A stretch of 64,000 nt of DNA, from contig OY969556.1 in NCBI GenBank assembly GCA_963701015.1, positions 2,604,001 to 2,668,000 on the forward strand, written 5' to 3'. Position numbers and translations under genes: made by a program. The stretch is from MFD09286-c1 sp963701015. GTDB lineage: Bacteria; Bacteroidota; Bacteroidia; Bacteroidales; DTGW01. Position 1 is the first letter of the stretch; every line of letters starts with the position of its first letter. This document shows, piece after piece, positions 43,529 through 54,049 of this stretch. The notes beneath the pieces are model-generated. The model was given only the letters and a program-made list of their open reading frames with translations. It made no database searches and was not told the DNA's origin.

Positions 43529-45298
43529 ATGAAAAATATATTTAAAAAATACTTCCTTTTTATAATAGCTGGCCTTTTTATTGTAGGCTGTACAAAGGAT
43601 TTTTTGGATGTTAAACCTATAGGGGTAATTAATAGTAGCTCATTTTATTCTTCTAAGACTGAAGCTGATCAGGCTGTTACGGCAGTTTACGGAATGTTGG
43701 ACTATATGAGTAACTGGGATGAAGATATAATGTTCGATTTGGGTAGTATTGCTTCAGACGATGCAGAAGCTGGTGGAAATAATTCACAAGACTCGCCCGA
43801 CTTTCAAAATGTTGACAGGTTCACATTTACACCTTCAATTGCTGCTGACATGTTTGCTGAACCATACGGTGTATTATACAAAAGCATTTTTATGGCTAAT
43901 ATAGCATTAGAACAACTTCCGGGAATTCCTAAAAAGGATACTTCTGCTACCGAAGCATATATCAATGAAAGAATAGGTGAAGTTAAATTTTTAAGGGCAC
44001 TTGATTTCTTTTATTTATCTCAGATTTTTGGCGAAGTTCCATTAGTTGATCATGTTTTAGGTGCATCAGAATATGCAATTAGCAGGTCTTCTATGCGAAG
44101 TGTTTATGACTTTATTGAAAAAGATTTACAGGATGCAATTGCAGTATTACCTTCATCTTGGGATGCTGATAACATTGGAAGAGCAACTTCAGGTGCAGCT
44201 CAGGGATTATTGGCAAAAGTTTATTTGTTCGAATCATCCTATGCACATAATTATCCAAATGATAATTATTCTCTTGTAAATAAGGGACAGAGCAGATTTC
44301 AAGGCTTAAAAGAAAGATGGTCAGATGCCTTATCTATGGCTGAGAATGTAATTAATTCAGGTCAATATAAATTGGTTGGGATTGATGGTGAAAAATATAA
44401 TTCATGGCGTAGTCCAAATACAGATGGATTTAGATACATCTTTACTACCGATGGAAATAATTCAAAAGAATCAGTATTTGATATTCAGTGTGAATATCTA
44501 GCCTTAGGTTGGGATGCTACTCGTGGATCAGCCGGTGTTTGGTGGACCAGCGCCAGATGGATATATGACCCAAAAACTGGTAAACCTACTGAACCTGGTT
44601 ATTGGGGATTTAATATCCCAACTGAAAGTCTTGTAAATGAATTCAATCAGGAAAAAAGGCAACCAGGAGACCCATTATTTGGTTCATTAACACCTGCCGA
44701 TCCAAGGTTTAATACAACCATACATAAAGATACAATTGGTGGAAACGATTCAATAAATTATCCTAACGGGGCTACATGGTCAAAAATTTGTTACCAATAC
44801 AGTGCAACACAATTTAATCCAACCGGCATGTACCAGGCAAAATATGAATGTTCATATCCTGAGTTTTTGGGTACTGGTGCCAGCTGGTCTGAATCTCCTT
44901 TTAATATAAGGGTACTCCGATATGCGGATGTTGTGCTTATTGCAGCTGAAGCAGCTGTAATGGCAGGAGATAATGCTAAAGCATTGACATATATAAATAT
45001 GATTCGTACCAGGGCTAGAATGTCTGGCCCTACAGGTAATACTTGCCCTGCCAATTATGCTGCAGGAACAACAATTACAATGGATATGATAATTCATGAA
45101 AGGCGACTTGAATTAGCTATGGAAGGAAGTCGATTCTTTGATTTAGTGAGATGGAATCTTGCAACAAAATATTTAAATGGTCAAAATCTATCTGTTGGTT
45201 ATACCGTAACATATGTTTCTCCAAAGAACGATTTTTATCCTATGCCTCAGGTTGAAGTAAATACAGACGTAAATTTATTACAATATCCTGGGTGGTAG
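43529..45298 (+). CDS. SusD-like surface glycan-binding lipoprotein
   Basis: 589 residues. Lipoprotein signal with lipobox LFIVGC (Cys about 21), then the RagB/SusD start TKDFLDVKPIGVINSSSFYSSKTEADQAVTAVYGML. TPR-like helices follow, with the RagB/SusD C-terminal signature LRYADVVLIAAEAAVMAGDNAKALTYINMIRTRARM and HERRLELAMEGSRFFDLVRW. It sits on the cell surface as the lid of the SusC transporter and sets glycan specificity. An intrinsic terminator follows directly. Confidence 0.96.
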   Translation: MKNIFKKYFLFIIAGLFIVGCTKDFLDVKPIGVINSSSFYSSKTEADQAVTAVYGMLDYMSNWDEDIMFDLGSIASDDAEAGGNNSQDSPDFQNVDRFTFTPSIAADMFAEPYGVLYKSIFMANIALEQLPGIPKKDTSATEAYINERIGEVKFLRALDFFYLSQIFGEVPLVDHVLGASEYAISRSSMRSVYDFIEKDLQDAIAVLPSSWDADNIGRATSGAAQGLLAKVYLFESSYAHNYPNDNYSLVNKGQSRFQGLKERWSDALSMAENVINSGQYKLVGIDGEKYNSWRSPNTDGFRYIFTTDGNNSKESVFDIQCEYLALGWDATRGSAGVWWTSARWIYDPKTGKPTEPGYWGFNIPTESLVNEFNQEKRQPGDPLFGSLTPADPRFNTTIHKDTIGGNDSINYPNGATWSKICYQYSATQFNPTGMYQAKYECSYPEFLGTGASWSESPFNIRVLRYADVVLIAAEAAVMAGDNAKALTYINMIRTRARMSGPTGNTCPANYAAGTTITMDMIIHERRLELAMEGSRFFDLVRWNLATKYLNGQNLSVGYTVTYVSPKNDFYPMPQVEVNTDVNLLQYPGW

Positions 45299-45327
45299 TA
45301 GTATTAGTTAAGTTTGGTTAGTAGTAG

Positions 45328-45369
45328 TTAAGAAAGGGCAAATTATTAATAGCCCTTTCTTAATTTTTT
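45328..45369 (+). terminator. Intrinsic terminator between susD-like and GH43 genes
   Basis: Perfect 12-bp stem TTAAGAAAGGGC / GCCCTTTCTTAA with a 12-nt loop and a T6 run (45364-45369), 30 bp after the SusD stop. It would favour high SusC/D expression with reduced read-through to the enzymes. Confidence 0.85.
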
Positions 45370-45432
45370 AGTAAATTTAAACTTATTTAATAGCTCACAA
45401 ACAAGCAAGATTAAGAATCTAAATTAAAAAAA

Positions 45433-48400
45433 ATGGTAAGTAAATTATCGAAATTACTTTGGAGTACATTTTGTTTACTTCAGGTATCATTTTGTTTTAG
45501 TCAATCGCCATCGTTTAAAACATATACCAATCCGGTAATTCCAGGCGATCATTCTGACTGTACATTAACAAAAGTAGGTAATGACTTTTATACTACTGGA
45601 TCTTCATTTAATCCAACACCTGTTATTTATCATTCAACTGATTTAATCCACTGGGAAGCAATTTCTCAGCCTGTATCAGCAGCATGGTCGAATTATGGTG
45701 ATGCTGTTGCAGGAGGTTGTTGGGGCGGTCAAATTGTTTATTATAACAATAAATGGTGGAATTTTTTTGGAAGGAATTTTGTAATGTATTTTGTCACAGC
45801 CAATAAACCACAAGGCCCCTGGAGTAGCCCCACATTAATGAATGTTCCTTCAAGTGTACCGGGTTTTGGTGCTGACAATTCCATTTTTATTGATAGTGAT
45901 AGCTCCTGGTATTTGCTAGTTAAAAATGGACAGGTAAATAACTGGATAGTTCAATTGGGTATAAATGGTCAACCTTCAGGAGCTGTATATAATTTGTCCT
46001 GGCTAAACCCATCACCAAGTTACCCGTATAGTTGGGCTGAAGGCCCGGTAATGTGGAAATACAATGGATATTATTATTATTCATTTGCTCGCGATGTTTC
46101 AGGTGGCCAGAAGGTGATGAGAAGTTTAACTTTAACTGAAGACCAATCAGCTTGGTCAGTTCCGATTGACCTTTTTAATGAAAATGACCCTAATAAATCG
46201 AAAGCAATTTTTTCGAACCCTAACCATAGTTCTGCTGCAATATTATTGAATGACAGCACAAGCTGGGTAATGCATCCGGTTTGGGCTCGCGCAAACAATA
46301 ATGAATGGTATGGCCAGGGCAGACAGGGATTAGTAAATCAGGTACATTACAATGCTAGTATATTCCCAGTTGTTGATTACCCTGATAACCAATATTTTAA
46401 TGCCCCTGAATTGCCTAGTAGTGGAATTCCATGGATGGTTCCTAAATCCGATTTTTTTGATTCCGATACACTTGGTCCAGAGTGGTCATTTTTGGGATAT
46501 ACACCTACAAGTTCTTATTCACTAACAGAGCATCCTGGTTGGTTAAGGTTAAAACCAAAAAGCAGTTCAAATAATTCAAATACAATTATTAAAACTGATG
46601 CTGAACATAACTATTCATTAATAACCCGCCTCAATTTTAATGCTACTTCTACAACCGATGAAGCTGGGATTAGAATTATAAATGGTAATCAAAATCTATT
46701 TGCAAAAATTTATAGTACTGTCAATAGTTACGGACATAAAGTTATTTCATTTAGTTACAATCAAACTTATTACGAATCGGATAATATTATAGGCAATACA
46801 ATATGGCTCAAATTAGTTAGAATAAACCATACTCTCACGGGCTTTTTTAGCTCAAATGGATTTAATTGGGCACAAGTTGGAACGGGAATTAATGTAGCAG
46901 CTTTTGATAGTTATACCACAAATTACAATGGTTGGTGTGGAAACCGTCAGGGCTTGTATGTACAGGGCAACAGTGCTGATTTTGATTTATATATTTATCG
47001 TGATGCTTACACGCCAATATTAGCAGAATGTCCAGCTAACCAATTTGGTACGGTTCGTGTTTCTACAACCCAGGGAAACGTTTTAGACAGCATCCACAAT
47101 AACGATTGGGCCTTGTATGCAGGAGTTGAATTTGGAAATAAGGAATATGCCAAATTTTCTGACTCAATTCAAATTACTGCCTCATCAGCAACGAATGGAG
47201 GAGCTGTTGAAATATGGCTTGATTCCATTGAAACTGGAACCAAAATTGGGACTTGCAAAATAAGTAATACGGGCAATTGGAATACATTTAATACTTTCGT
47301 CGCAAAAGTGGATAAAACAACAGGAAGACATGATGTTTATTTTCGATTTACAGGAAGCGCTACTGGCAGACTTTTTCAATTGCAATGGGTGAAATTTATT
47401 GCCAAGAATGCTTTAGAATATGTTTCTTCAGCTACCACAAGCGATTCAACCATTTCTGTTAAACTAAATGAACCAATTACTGGTACTGTTACCTCAACAG
47501 GATTTGCTATAACACTGAATGGGACTGAAACAGATTCAATAGTAAATGCCGAGGTGAGTTCTTCAGATTTGTCGGTACTTAATTTCACTCTAAAAAAAAA
47601 ACTGATTAATTCTGACAATATTGATATTTCATTTAATGTAAATAATACAACTGAGAGTTTGTATATTTTCCCATTTGATGATACAATAGTTAACAATTTA
47701 TTACCGGGTTCCGCGCCTCGACTCATAGAGGCGCAAACCTCCATTTATGGCGATTCAGTTATTTTAAAATTCAATAAAAAAATGAATTCCCCTAAAAGTT
47801 TTTTAAGTGAATTTTCCATAACAACAGATTTATTAAATAATCCAATTAAATCAATAAGTTTAAAACAGGGAGATTCCAGTATTTATTTTTTATTGTTAAC
47901 CTACAAAATTTTTTATGAGAATATAAATATATTAAAATATACGGGAACCGACATTATTTCAGTTGATAGTAGCGTTTTAAAAAAAAATCCAAACTTAACC
48001 CTAACAAACTTATCATTAGGTTATCCCCCAGTTGTAACATCAGCTTATATTGGAAAATCAGGAAGTACATATAAATATATAACGTTAAAATTCGACAGGC
48101 CACTTACGGATGTAAGTACTCAAAAAGATTTTTTTACAATTAAAATAAATGATGTTGCAGCAACAATTTCTGCAATATATGGGAACTCAGACTCCATTAG
48201 GTTTACAATAACTCCAAATATTAAGAATGGTGATATTGTGAAAATAAGTTATACCGGCGGAAATGTTTCAAGCATACATGGCGGAATACTTGCAAATTTT
48301 TTCGACTATTTAGTCCCAAATTCAATTCCATTGTCTATTAACTCTATAAATTTAACAAACCAAATAATAATATATCCAAATCCTGTTGATAAAGAATTAA

Positions 48401-48588
48401 ATGTTACTTCTGAAAGTCCATTTAATACATTATCAATATTTAATATGGATGGGAAATTGATTATGATAAAAAAATATAATGAAAATCTAAACAAAGTTTC
48501 GTTAGTTATAGATCTAAATATGGGAACTTATATTTTAAGAGTAAATGGTAATTCGTCATCAAATTATTCTAAAATTATAATACAATAA
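45433..48588 (+). CDS. Multidomain GH43 enzyme with CBM6-like and T9SS tail
   Basis: 1051 residues, secreted. Signal peptide to about 24 (FCFSQ). GH43 five-bladed propeller at about 30-330: TNPVIPGDHSDCTLTKVGNDFYTTGSS holds the catalytic base Asp, and SYPYSWAEGPVMWKYNGYYY the acid Glu. A beta-sandwich typical of GH43 xylosidases follows (FFDSDTLGPEWSFLG ... HPGWLRLKP). Then a CBM6-like module (EFGNKEYAKFSDSIQITASS, GAVEIWLDSIETG), Ig/SwmB-like repeats, and a C-terminal T9SS sorting domain from about 975 (IIIYPNPVDKELNV ... GTYILRVNG). Probably a beta-xylosidase or alpha-L-arabinofuranosidase on xylan, exported or surface-attached. Confidence 0.9.
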   Translation: MVSKLSKLLWSTFCLLQVSFCFSQSPSFKTYTNPVIPGDHSDCTLTKVGNDFYTTGSSFNPTPVIYHSTDLIHWEAISQPVSAAWSNYGDAVAGGCWGGQIVYYNNKWWNFFGRNFVMYFVTANKPQGPWSSPTLMNVPSSVPGFGADNSIFIDSDSSWYLLVKNGQVNNWIVQLGINGQPSGAVYNLSWLNPSPSYPYSWAEGPVMWKYNGYYYYSFARDVSGGQKVMRSLTLTEDQSAWSVPIDLFNENDPNKSKAIFSNPNHSSAAILLNDSTSWVMHPVWARANNNEWYGQGRQGLVNQVHYNASIFPVVDYPDNQYFNAPELPSSGIPWMVPKSDFFDSDTLGPEWSFLGYTPTSSYSLTEHPGWLRLKPKSSSNNSNTIIKTDAEHNYSLITRLNFNATSTTDEAGIRIINGNQNLFAKIYSTVNSYGHKVISFSYNQTYYESDNIIGNTIWLKLVRINHTLTGFFSSNGFNWAQVGTGINVAAFDSYTTNYNGWCGNRQGLYVQGNSADFDLYIYRDAYTPILAECPANQFGTVRVSTTQGNVLDSIHNNDWALYAGVEFGNKEYAKFSDSIQITASSATNGGAVEIWLDSIETGTKIGTCKISNTGNWNTFNTFVAKVDKTTGRHDVYFRFTGSATGRLFQLQWVKFIAKNALEYVSSATTSDSTISVKLNEPITGTVTSTGFAITLNGTETDSIVNAEVSSSDLSVLNFTLKKKLINSDNIDISFNVNNTTESLYIFPFDDTIVNNLLPGSAPRLIEAQTSIYGDSVILKFNKKMNSPKSFLSEFSITTDLLNNPIKSISLKQGDSSIYFLLLTYKIFYENINILKYTGTDIISVDSSVLKKNPNLTLTNLSLGYPPVVTSAYIGKSGSTYKYITLKFDRPLTDVSTQKDFFTIKINDVAATISAIYGNSDSIRFTITPNIKNGDIVKISYTGGNVSSIHGGILANFFDYLVPNSIPLSINSINLTNQIIIYPNPVDKELNVTSESPFNTLSIFNMDGKLIMIKKYNENLNKVSLVIDLNMGTYILRVNGNSSSNYSKIIIQ

Positions 48589-48688
48589 AAATGAAATAAT
48601 ATTAAATAGGTTTATTATTATTCATTTCAACATCAATTGAAAAATATTCATACGTTCTAATTCATTAATTTTAAATAAACATACAATT

Positions 48689-51589
48689 ATGAAAAAAAAT
48701 GTAATTCTTACTTTGTTAGCGTTGGTAACATTGTTATGTTATTCAAACGCTGCATCTAATGCATGGTATGACAGTGCTCAAATTAGAATTAACAGTTTAA
48801 GAAAAGGAAATTTTACCATTAAAGTAGAAGATAAAAATGGAAATGGTATTCAGGATAGTGTAAAAATTGTACATAAAAAACATGAATTTCCTTGGGGTAC
48901 TGCTATTGATTTAACTTATAATATTGGTGCAGGAAATGTTTATACGGCAGCACAAGCTATCACTGCTAAAAGTGATTCCGAAATTTATCGTACTGAAAGA
49001 TTTGCTTCCTATCTAGCTTATTTACTTCCTTCTGATAAGGGGAAAAAATATAAAATTACAATCAAACTCTCTGAAAATTATTTTTCTTCAGCAAATTCAC
49101 GACTTTTTGACGTGTATGTTTATGGAAATAAAGTTATGCAGAATTTGGATAAATTTGTTTTAGCAGGTGGTGAATATAAGGCTTTTGACACAACAGTTGT
49201 TGTAACTGCCACCGATACTTTAATAAACCTTGAATTTAAGGCAACAAAAGATAATGCAGCTATTATGGGACTTGTATTATCTGATAGTACAGGAGCTCCT
49301 ATTCTCAAGCTCAATTGTGGAGGAGCAGCAATGACTACTAAAAGTGGTAATACCTACTTGAGTGATTTATCTTATGTAAATAAAGATGCAATGGCAACAG
49401 GTACCTCAAATGATGATTGGACTAAAGCAATGATGCTTAAATATTGCAATTACGGAGTTTGTGGAAACCAGTTTAAATGGAGTGGTATTGAACCTACTCA
49501 GGGTGTGTTAAACTATGCTCCTTTTGAAAATACATTAAGTTGGTTTCATAAAGTTGGCTGGGATATGCGGGCTCATAACCTGCTTTGGGGAGGTACAAGC
49601 AGTACCGATTATCACGAATTACCTCAATGGGTGGGCGCTTTAGCTCCGAAAGTAATGTATGATACCTGTAAAATGAGGGTAACCAGAGAAATGACTCGTT
49701 ATAAGGGAATTGTAAAAGAATATGATGTTTTGAATGAACCTACTCATGCAACTTATTTGCAATCGAAAGTCGGCGATTCTATTGATTGGAATTGTTTTAA
49801 ATGGGCTCATGCTGCAGATCCAAATGCAAAGCTTTTTGTAAATGATTATAATATTATTGAGTATCAAAGTCAAACGGACGATTTTGTTGCATTAGTTAAG
49901 AAAATGATTCAAAATGGCGCTCCGGTAACTGGCATTGGTTCACAATGTCATATTGGTTCTTCAACAGATATTCCAAATTTTAAATCGCGTTTCGACGAGC
50001 TTGCCAGTTTGAAACTTCCAATTAAAGTTACTGAATTTGATATGAATGCAGCTTCAGTAAGTCAACAGGTACAGGCTACAGAAACAGCAAAAATGATGCG
50101 TCTTTGTTTCTCACATCCTGCAATTGAAGGGTTCATTTTCTGGGGATTAATGGATCCGGGTTGGGCAACTGGTGTTGAAAATTTAATTAATGAAGATAGA
50201 ACACCCAGAATTGTTGCTGATTCTGTTTATCATCTAATTCATGAAGTGTGGACCACAAAAATAAATGACCTCACAGATAATTCTGGAAATTACAATTTTA
50301 ATGGCTATTTTGGAGATTATGATATTCTTATAAAATCAGGAACTACCTGGGAAAAATTTAAAATTTCATGCGACAAAGTTGATACAGGTAAAACATTTGT
50401 TCTTAAACAAGGAGATGGAATGGTGACTAGTCCGGTTTTAAAGAAGGTAAGGCTAAAAGCACCAACTGGAGTTGAACTTACATTTGACAAACCTATGGCC
50501 AATCCTTCAGCAGAATTAAGGAATTACAAAGTATTCGATACAACTACTAATTATGTTCAATCAGCAGCTCTGAAAGCTGGAGATTCCACAACAATTGTGT
50601 TAACTATGAATTCTTCAATAAAAGCTAAAAGATACATTCCTGTTGCTTATTATCCGGGCAATCAGACTTCGGCAGATGGAGGTATTCTTGAACCTTTTGG
50701 CCCGGTTTTAGACGAAACCATTGTACCTGCTTATTTATCGTCAGCAACTACCAGCGATGGGAAAAAAGTGAAGATAGCTTTTAATAAGAAAATGTCTGAT
50801 ACATCGCTGCATAGTGTCAGTTTTAAAGTAAAAGTGAACAATGTAAACAATCCAATAACGCAAGTTTCATTGAATGCAACTAAAGATACCGCGTATCTTA
50901 CTTTAACCAATCAAATAGTAAAAACAACTGATGCAATTACAATTACATATCAGCCTGGATCATTAATTACAACTGATAGTTTGCAGGTAATAGGTTTTGA
51001 TGCAAAAACGGTTTCAAACAGTGTACTTGTACCAACATTTGTTTCGGCATTAACCAGTACCGATGGTACGTCTATACAGGTTAATTTTAGTCAGTTTATG
51101 GCAGATCCTTCTGGTATGGAATCAGATTTCACTGTAAGTATAAATAATGTAATTTATCAGGTTTCCAATGTTATTTTATATAATCTTAATAACAGAGATT
51201 TTATACTTACCGTAAATACAACAATTAAGTTTGGTGATTCTATTAAAATATCTTATAAACCAGGCACACTTGTTTCTTCAATAGGAGTTCCGGTATCTGC
51301 ATTTTCGTCAAATGTAACAAACAAGACCAAAACAGCTATTCAAATTATAAGTAATGAAAATGGGGTTAAAATTTTCCCCAATCCATTTACCGATCAGCTT
51401 ATTATATCAAAAACCAATGATTTTAAATTTGTTACAATTGAAGATATCAATGGGCGAAAAATTGACCAATTCAATTTAAATTATGGAGAGAATACTAAAA
51501 TTAATACTTCGAAATTAGGTAAAGGAGTTTATCTGCTTATTTTAAGCAATGATAAAAAACAAGCAATTTTAAAGGTAATGAAAGAATAG
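48689..51589 (+). CDS. GH10 endo-beta-1,4-xylanase with inserted malectin-like domain and T9SS tail
   Basis: 966 residues, secreted (signal MKKNVILTLLALVTLLCYSNA). The GH10 barrel starts with HEFPWGTAID (65-74), is interrupted by a malectin-like module (about 97-238), and resumes with the helix before CGNQFKWSGIEPTQG. Acid/base E350 in LNEP; nucleophile E449 in KVTEFDMN; RAHNLLWGG replaces the usual RGHTLVWH. Two or three Ig/SwmB-like repeats (SSATTSDGKKVKIAFNKKM, SALTSTDGTSIQVNFSQFM) follow, then a T9SS sorting domain (VKIFPNPFTDQLIIS ... GVYLLILSN). It cuts the xylan backbone outside the cell and supplies oligosaccharides to SusCD. Confidence 0.93.
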   Translation: MKKNVILTLLALVTLLCYSNAASNAWYDSAQIRINSLRKGNFTIKVEDKNGNGIQDSVKIVHKKHEFPWGTAIDLTYNIGAGNVYTAAQAITAKSDSEIYRTERFASYLAYLLPSDKGKKYKITIKLSENYFSSANSRLFDVYVYGNKVMQNLDKFVLAGGEYKAFDTTVVVTATDTLINLEFKATKDNAAIMGLVLSDSTGAPILKLNCGGAAMTTKSGNTYLSDLSYVNKDAMATGTSNDDWTKAMMLKYCNYGVCGNQFKWSGIEPTQGVLNYAPFENTLSWFHKVGWDMRAHNLLWGGTSSTDYHELPQWVGALAPKVMYDTCKMRVTREMTRYKGIVKEYDVLNEPTHATYLQSKVGDSIDWNCFKWAHAADPNAKLFVNDYNIIEYQSQTDDFVALVKKMIQNGAPVTGIGSQCHIGSSTDIPNFKSRFDELASLKLPIKVTEFDMNAASVSQQVQATETAKMMRLCFSHPAIEGFIFWGLMDPGWATGVENLINEDRTPRIVADSVYHLIHEVWTTKINDLTDNSGNYNFNGYFGDYDILIKSGTTWEKFKISCDKVDTGKTFVLKQGDGMVTSPVLKKVRLKAPTGVELTFDKPMANPSAELRNYKVFDTTTNYVQSAALKAGDSTTIVLTMNSSIKAKRYIPVAYYPGNQTSADGGILEPFGPVLDETIVPAYLSSATTSDGKKVKIAFNKKMSDTSLHSVSFKVKVNNVNNPITQVSLNATKDTAYLTLTNQIVKTTDAITITYQPGSLITTDSLQVIGFDAKTVSNSVLVPTFVSALTSTDGTSIQVNFSQFMADPSGMESDFTVSINNVIYQVSNVILYNLNNRDFILTVNTTIKFGDSIKISYKPGTLVSSIGVPVSAFSSNVTNKTKTAIQIISNENGVKIFPNPFTDQLIISKTNDFKFVTIEDINGRKIDQFNLNYGENTKINTSKLGKGVYLLILSNDKKQAILKVMKE

Positions 51590-51612
51590 TATTTACCAAT
51601 AATTTAAATAAA

Positions 51613-53994
51613 ATGAATATTAAGGTTATATGTATTTCACTTTTGGTATTAACTTGTATAAGTAAAATACAAGGGCAGGAAAGTTTATATTCAAACGAGT
51701 TTCCGTTAGGAGATGTAAAGTTATTAAATGGACCTTTTAAACATGCCCGTGACCTTAATATTCAAACTTTACTGAAATACGATGTTGATCGTTTATTAGC
51801 TCCATATCGCAAAGAAGCAGGGTTATCTGCAAAAGCTAAAAGTTATCCAAACTGGGAAGGTCTGGATGGGCATATTGGCGGGCATTATTTATCGGCCATG
51901 GCTATAAATTATGCTGCAAAGAACGATTCGGAGTGTAAAAAACGAATGGAGTATATGATATCGGAACTCAAAGCTTGCCAGGATACCAATTCTCTAAATC
52001 ATGCTGATTGGGGAATTGGTTATGTTGGCGGAGTTCCTAATAGTAATAACATTTGGTCGACATTAAAAAATGGCGATTTTAATGCTTATCATTCCGCCTG
52101 GGTTCCATGGTACAATGTCCATAAAATGTACGCGGGGTTAAGAGATGCCTGGTTATATGCTGGAAATCAAGAAGCTAAAACCATTTTTCTAAAATTTTGT
52201 GATTGGGGAATAAATATTACTTCTGGCTTATCTGAAACTCAAATGCAATCAATGCTCGACACGGAGCATGGCGGTATGGATGAGATTTATGCCGATGCTT
52301 ATCAGATGACAGGAAATGATAAATATTTAATTGCAGCTAAACGTTTCTCCCATAAAGCATTATTGGAACCGATGGCGGCTGGAAACGATGACCTTGATAA
52401 TAAACATGCCAACACGCAGATTCCTAAAGTAATTGGATTTCAAAGAATAGCTGAACTTTCAAAAGATAATGAATATGCAAAGGCCGCAAGTTTTTTCTGG
52501 GAAATTGTTACAAAAAATCGCAGCCTGGCTTTTGGAGGAAACAGCAGAAAAGAACATTTCCCAAGTGTGAAAGCATGTAGTGATTATATCAATGATGTGG
52601 AAGGGCCTGAATCATGCAATTCATATAACATGCTTAAATTGACTGAAGATTTATTCAGGACAGATCCATTGGCCAAGTATATGGATTACTATGAAAGAAC
52701 AATTTACAACCATATCTTGTCAACACAGCATCCGGTAAATGGCGGTTATGTTTATTTTACACCGGCACGTCCACGCCATTACAGGGTTTATTCAGCTCCA
52801 AATGAAGCTATGTGGTGCTGTGTTGGAACCGGAATGGAAAATCATGGAAAGTATAATCAGCTCATTTATACGCATCAAAATGATTCCTTATTTGTAAACC
52901 TTTTTATAGCTTCTGAATTAAATTGGAAAGCTAAGGGGATTAAAATAAAACAGGAGACTAATTTCCCTTTTGAAGAAAAAACAAAGTTAACTATAACTGA
53001 AGGTTCTTCAAATTTTAAGCTGTTAGTCCGCTATCCTAAATGGGTAACTGATGGTGCATTTAAAATTATTGTCAATAAGGATACGCTAAACATTGACGCG
53101 CAACCGTCTTCTTATGCTTGTGTCAATCGCTTGTGGAAAGCTGGTGATGTTATTGAAATAATTCTACCTATGCACAACACAATTGAGCATTTGCCTAATG
53201 TACCAGCTTATATAGCGTTTATGCACGGGCCTATTTTACTTGGGGCGAAAACAGGAACTGAAGATTTAGCTGGTTTAGTTGCCGACGATAGCCGATGGGG
53301 GCAAATTGCTAGCGGCAAAAAACTCCCAATTGACAAGGCTCCTATAATTATTGATGATAACATCACTAAAGTTGCTGATAAATTAAAACCTTTGGAAGGT
53401 AAACCATTGCATTTTACTATTCCTGAAATAAAATTGATCAATCCAATTAATGTTGAAATGGAACCTTTCTTCGAAATACATGATGCAAGGTATATGATGT
53501 ATTGGATGGCTTTAACAAATAAACAATATCATTCCTTTTTAGATTCAATTGCTATTGACGAAAAACAGAAACTAGCAATAGAAAATCGAACTATTGATTA
53601 TGTTGCACCTGGCGAACAACAACCGGAAGCTGATCATTCCATGCAAAATTCAAATTCAAATACTGGTAATTTTTTAGATGAATTTTGGCGTGATGCCAGT
53701 AATGGCGGTTATTTTAGTTATAGTTTGGCTACGAAAGGCGAATCAGATTTAGCTTTAATAGTTCGTTACTGGGGATATGAATGGGGAAGCAGAAAATTTG
53801 ACATTTTTATTGATAATGAAAAATTGATAACAGAAGATAATACTGGCAAATGGTACCAATCGAAATTTCAGGATGTAGAATATAAAATTCCAAATATGCT
53901 GGTTAAAGATAAAAATCATATACAAGTGAAATTTCAGGCATTACCTGAGAGTACTGCTGGTGCTGTATATTTTATCCGTTTGGTCCGAAAGTAA
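51613..53994 (+). CDS. GH127/GH146-type beta-L-arabinofuranosidase (DUF1680)
   Basis: 793 residues with a signal peptide (MNIKVICISLLVLTCISKIQG). Family blocks: DRLLAPYRKEAGL, YPNWEGLDGHIGGHYLSAMA, WVPWYNVHKMYAGLRDAW. Zinc/catalytic residues as in the family: E333 and C335 in GPESCNSYNMLKL, and the pair C402-C403 in MWCCVGTGMENHGKY, where the first Cys would be the nucleophile. C-terminal beta-sandwich. It removes beta-L-arabinofuranose from side chains, probably in the periplasm. 23 bp after the GH10 gene. Confidence 0.92.
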   Translation: MNIKVICISLLVLTCISKIQGQESLYSNEFPLGDVKLLNGPFKHARDLNIQTLLKYDVDRLLAPYRKEAGLSAKAKSYPNWEGLDGHIGGHYLSAMAINYAAKNDSECKKRMEYMISELKACQDTNSLNHADWGIGYVGGVPNSNNIWSTLKNGDFNAYHSAWVPWYNVHKMYAGLRDAWLYAGNQEAKTIFLKFCDWGINITSGLSETQMQSMLDTEHGGMDEIYADAYQMTGNDKYLIAAKRFSHKALLEPMAAGNDDLDNKHANTQIPKVIGFQRIAELSKDNEYAKAASFFWEIVTKNRSLAFGGNSRKEHFPSVKACSDYINDVEGPESCNSYNMLKLTEDLFRTDPLAKYMDYYERTIYNHILSTQHPVNGGYVYFTPARPRHYRVYSAPNEAMWCCVGTGMENHGKYNQLIYTHQNDSLFVNLFIASELNWKAKGIKIKQETNFPFEEKTKLTITEGSSNFKLLVRYPKWVTDGAFKIIVNKDTLNIDAQPSSYACVNRLWKAGDVIEIILPMHNTIEHLPNVPAYIAFMHGPILLGAKTGTEDLAGLVADDSRWGQIASGKKLPIDKAPIIIDDNITKVADKLKPLEGKPLHFTIPEIKLINPINVEMEPFFEIHDARYMMYWMALTNKQYHSFLDSIAIDEKQKLAIENRTIDYVAPGEQQPEADHSMQNSNSNTGNFLDEFWRDASNGGYFSYSLATKGESDLALIVRYWGYEWGSRKFDIFIDNEKLITEDNTGKWYQSKFQDVEYKIPNMLVKDKNHIQVKFQALPESTAGAVYFIRLVRK

Positions 53995-54049
53995 GTTTAA
54001 TTACACAACAAATACAAGTCGATATATAAATCGTAAATGAACACTTTGC

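Noticed and set aside
47376..47744. Minus-strand 122-residue open frame inside the large GH43 gene
   Set aside because: It lies fully antisense to a well-supported gene and shows no domain pattern.
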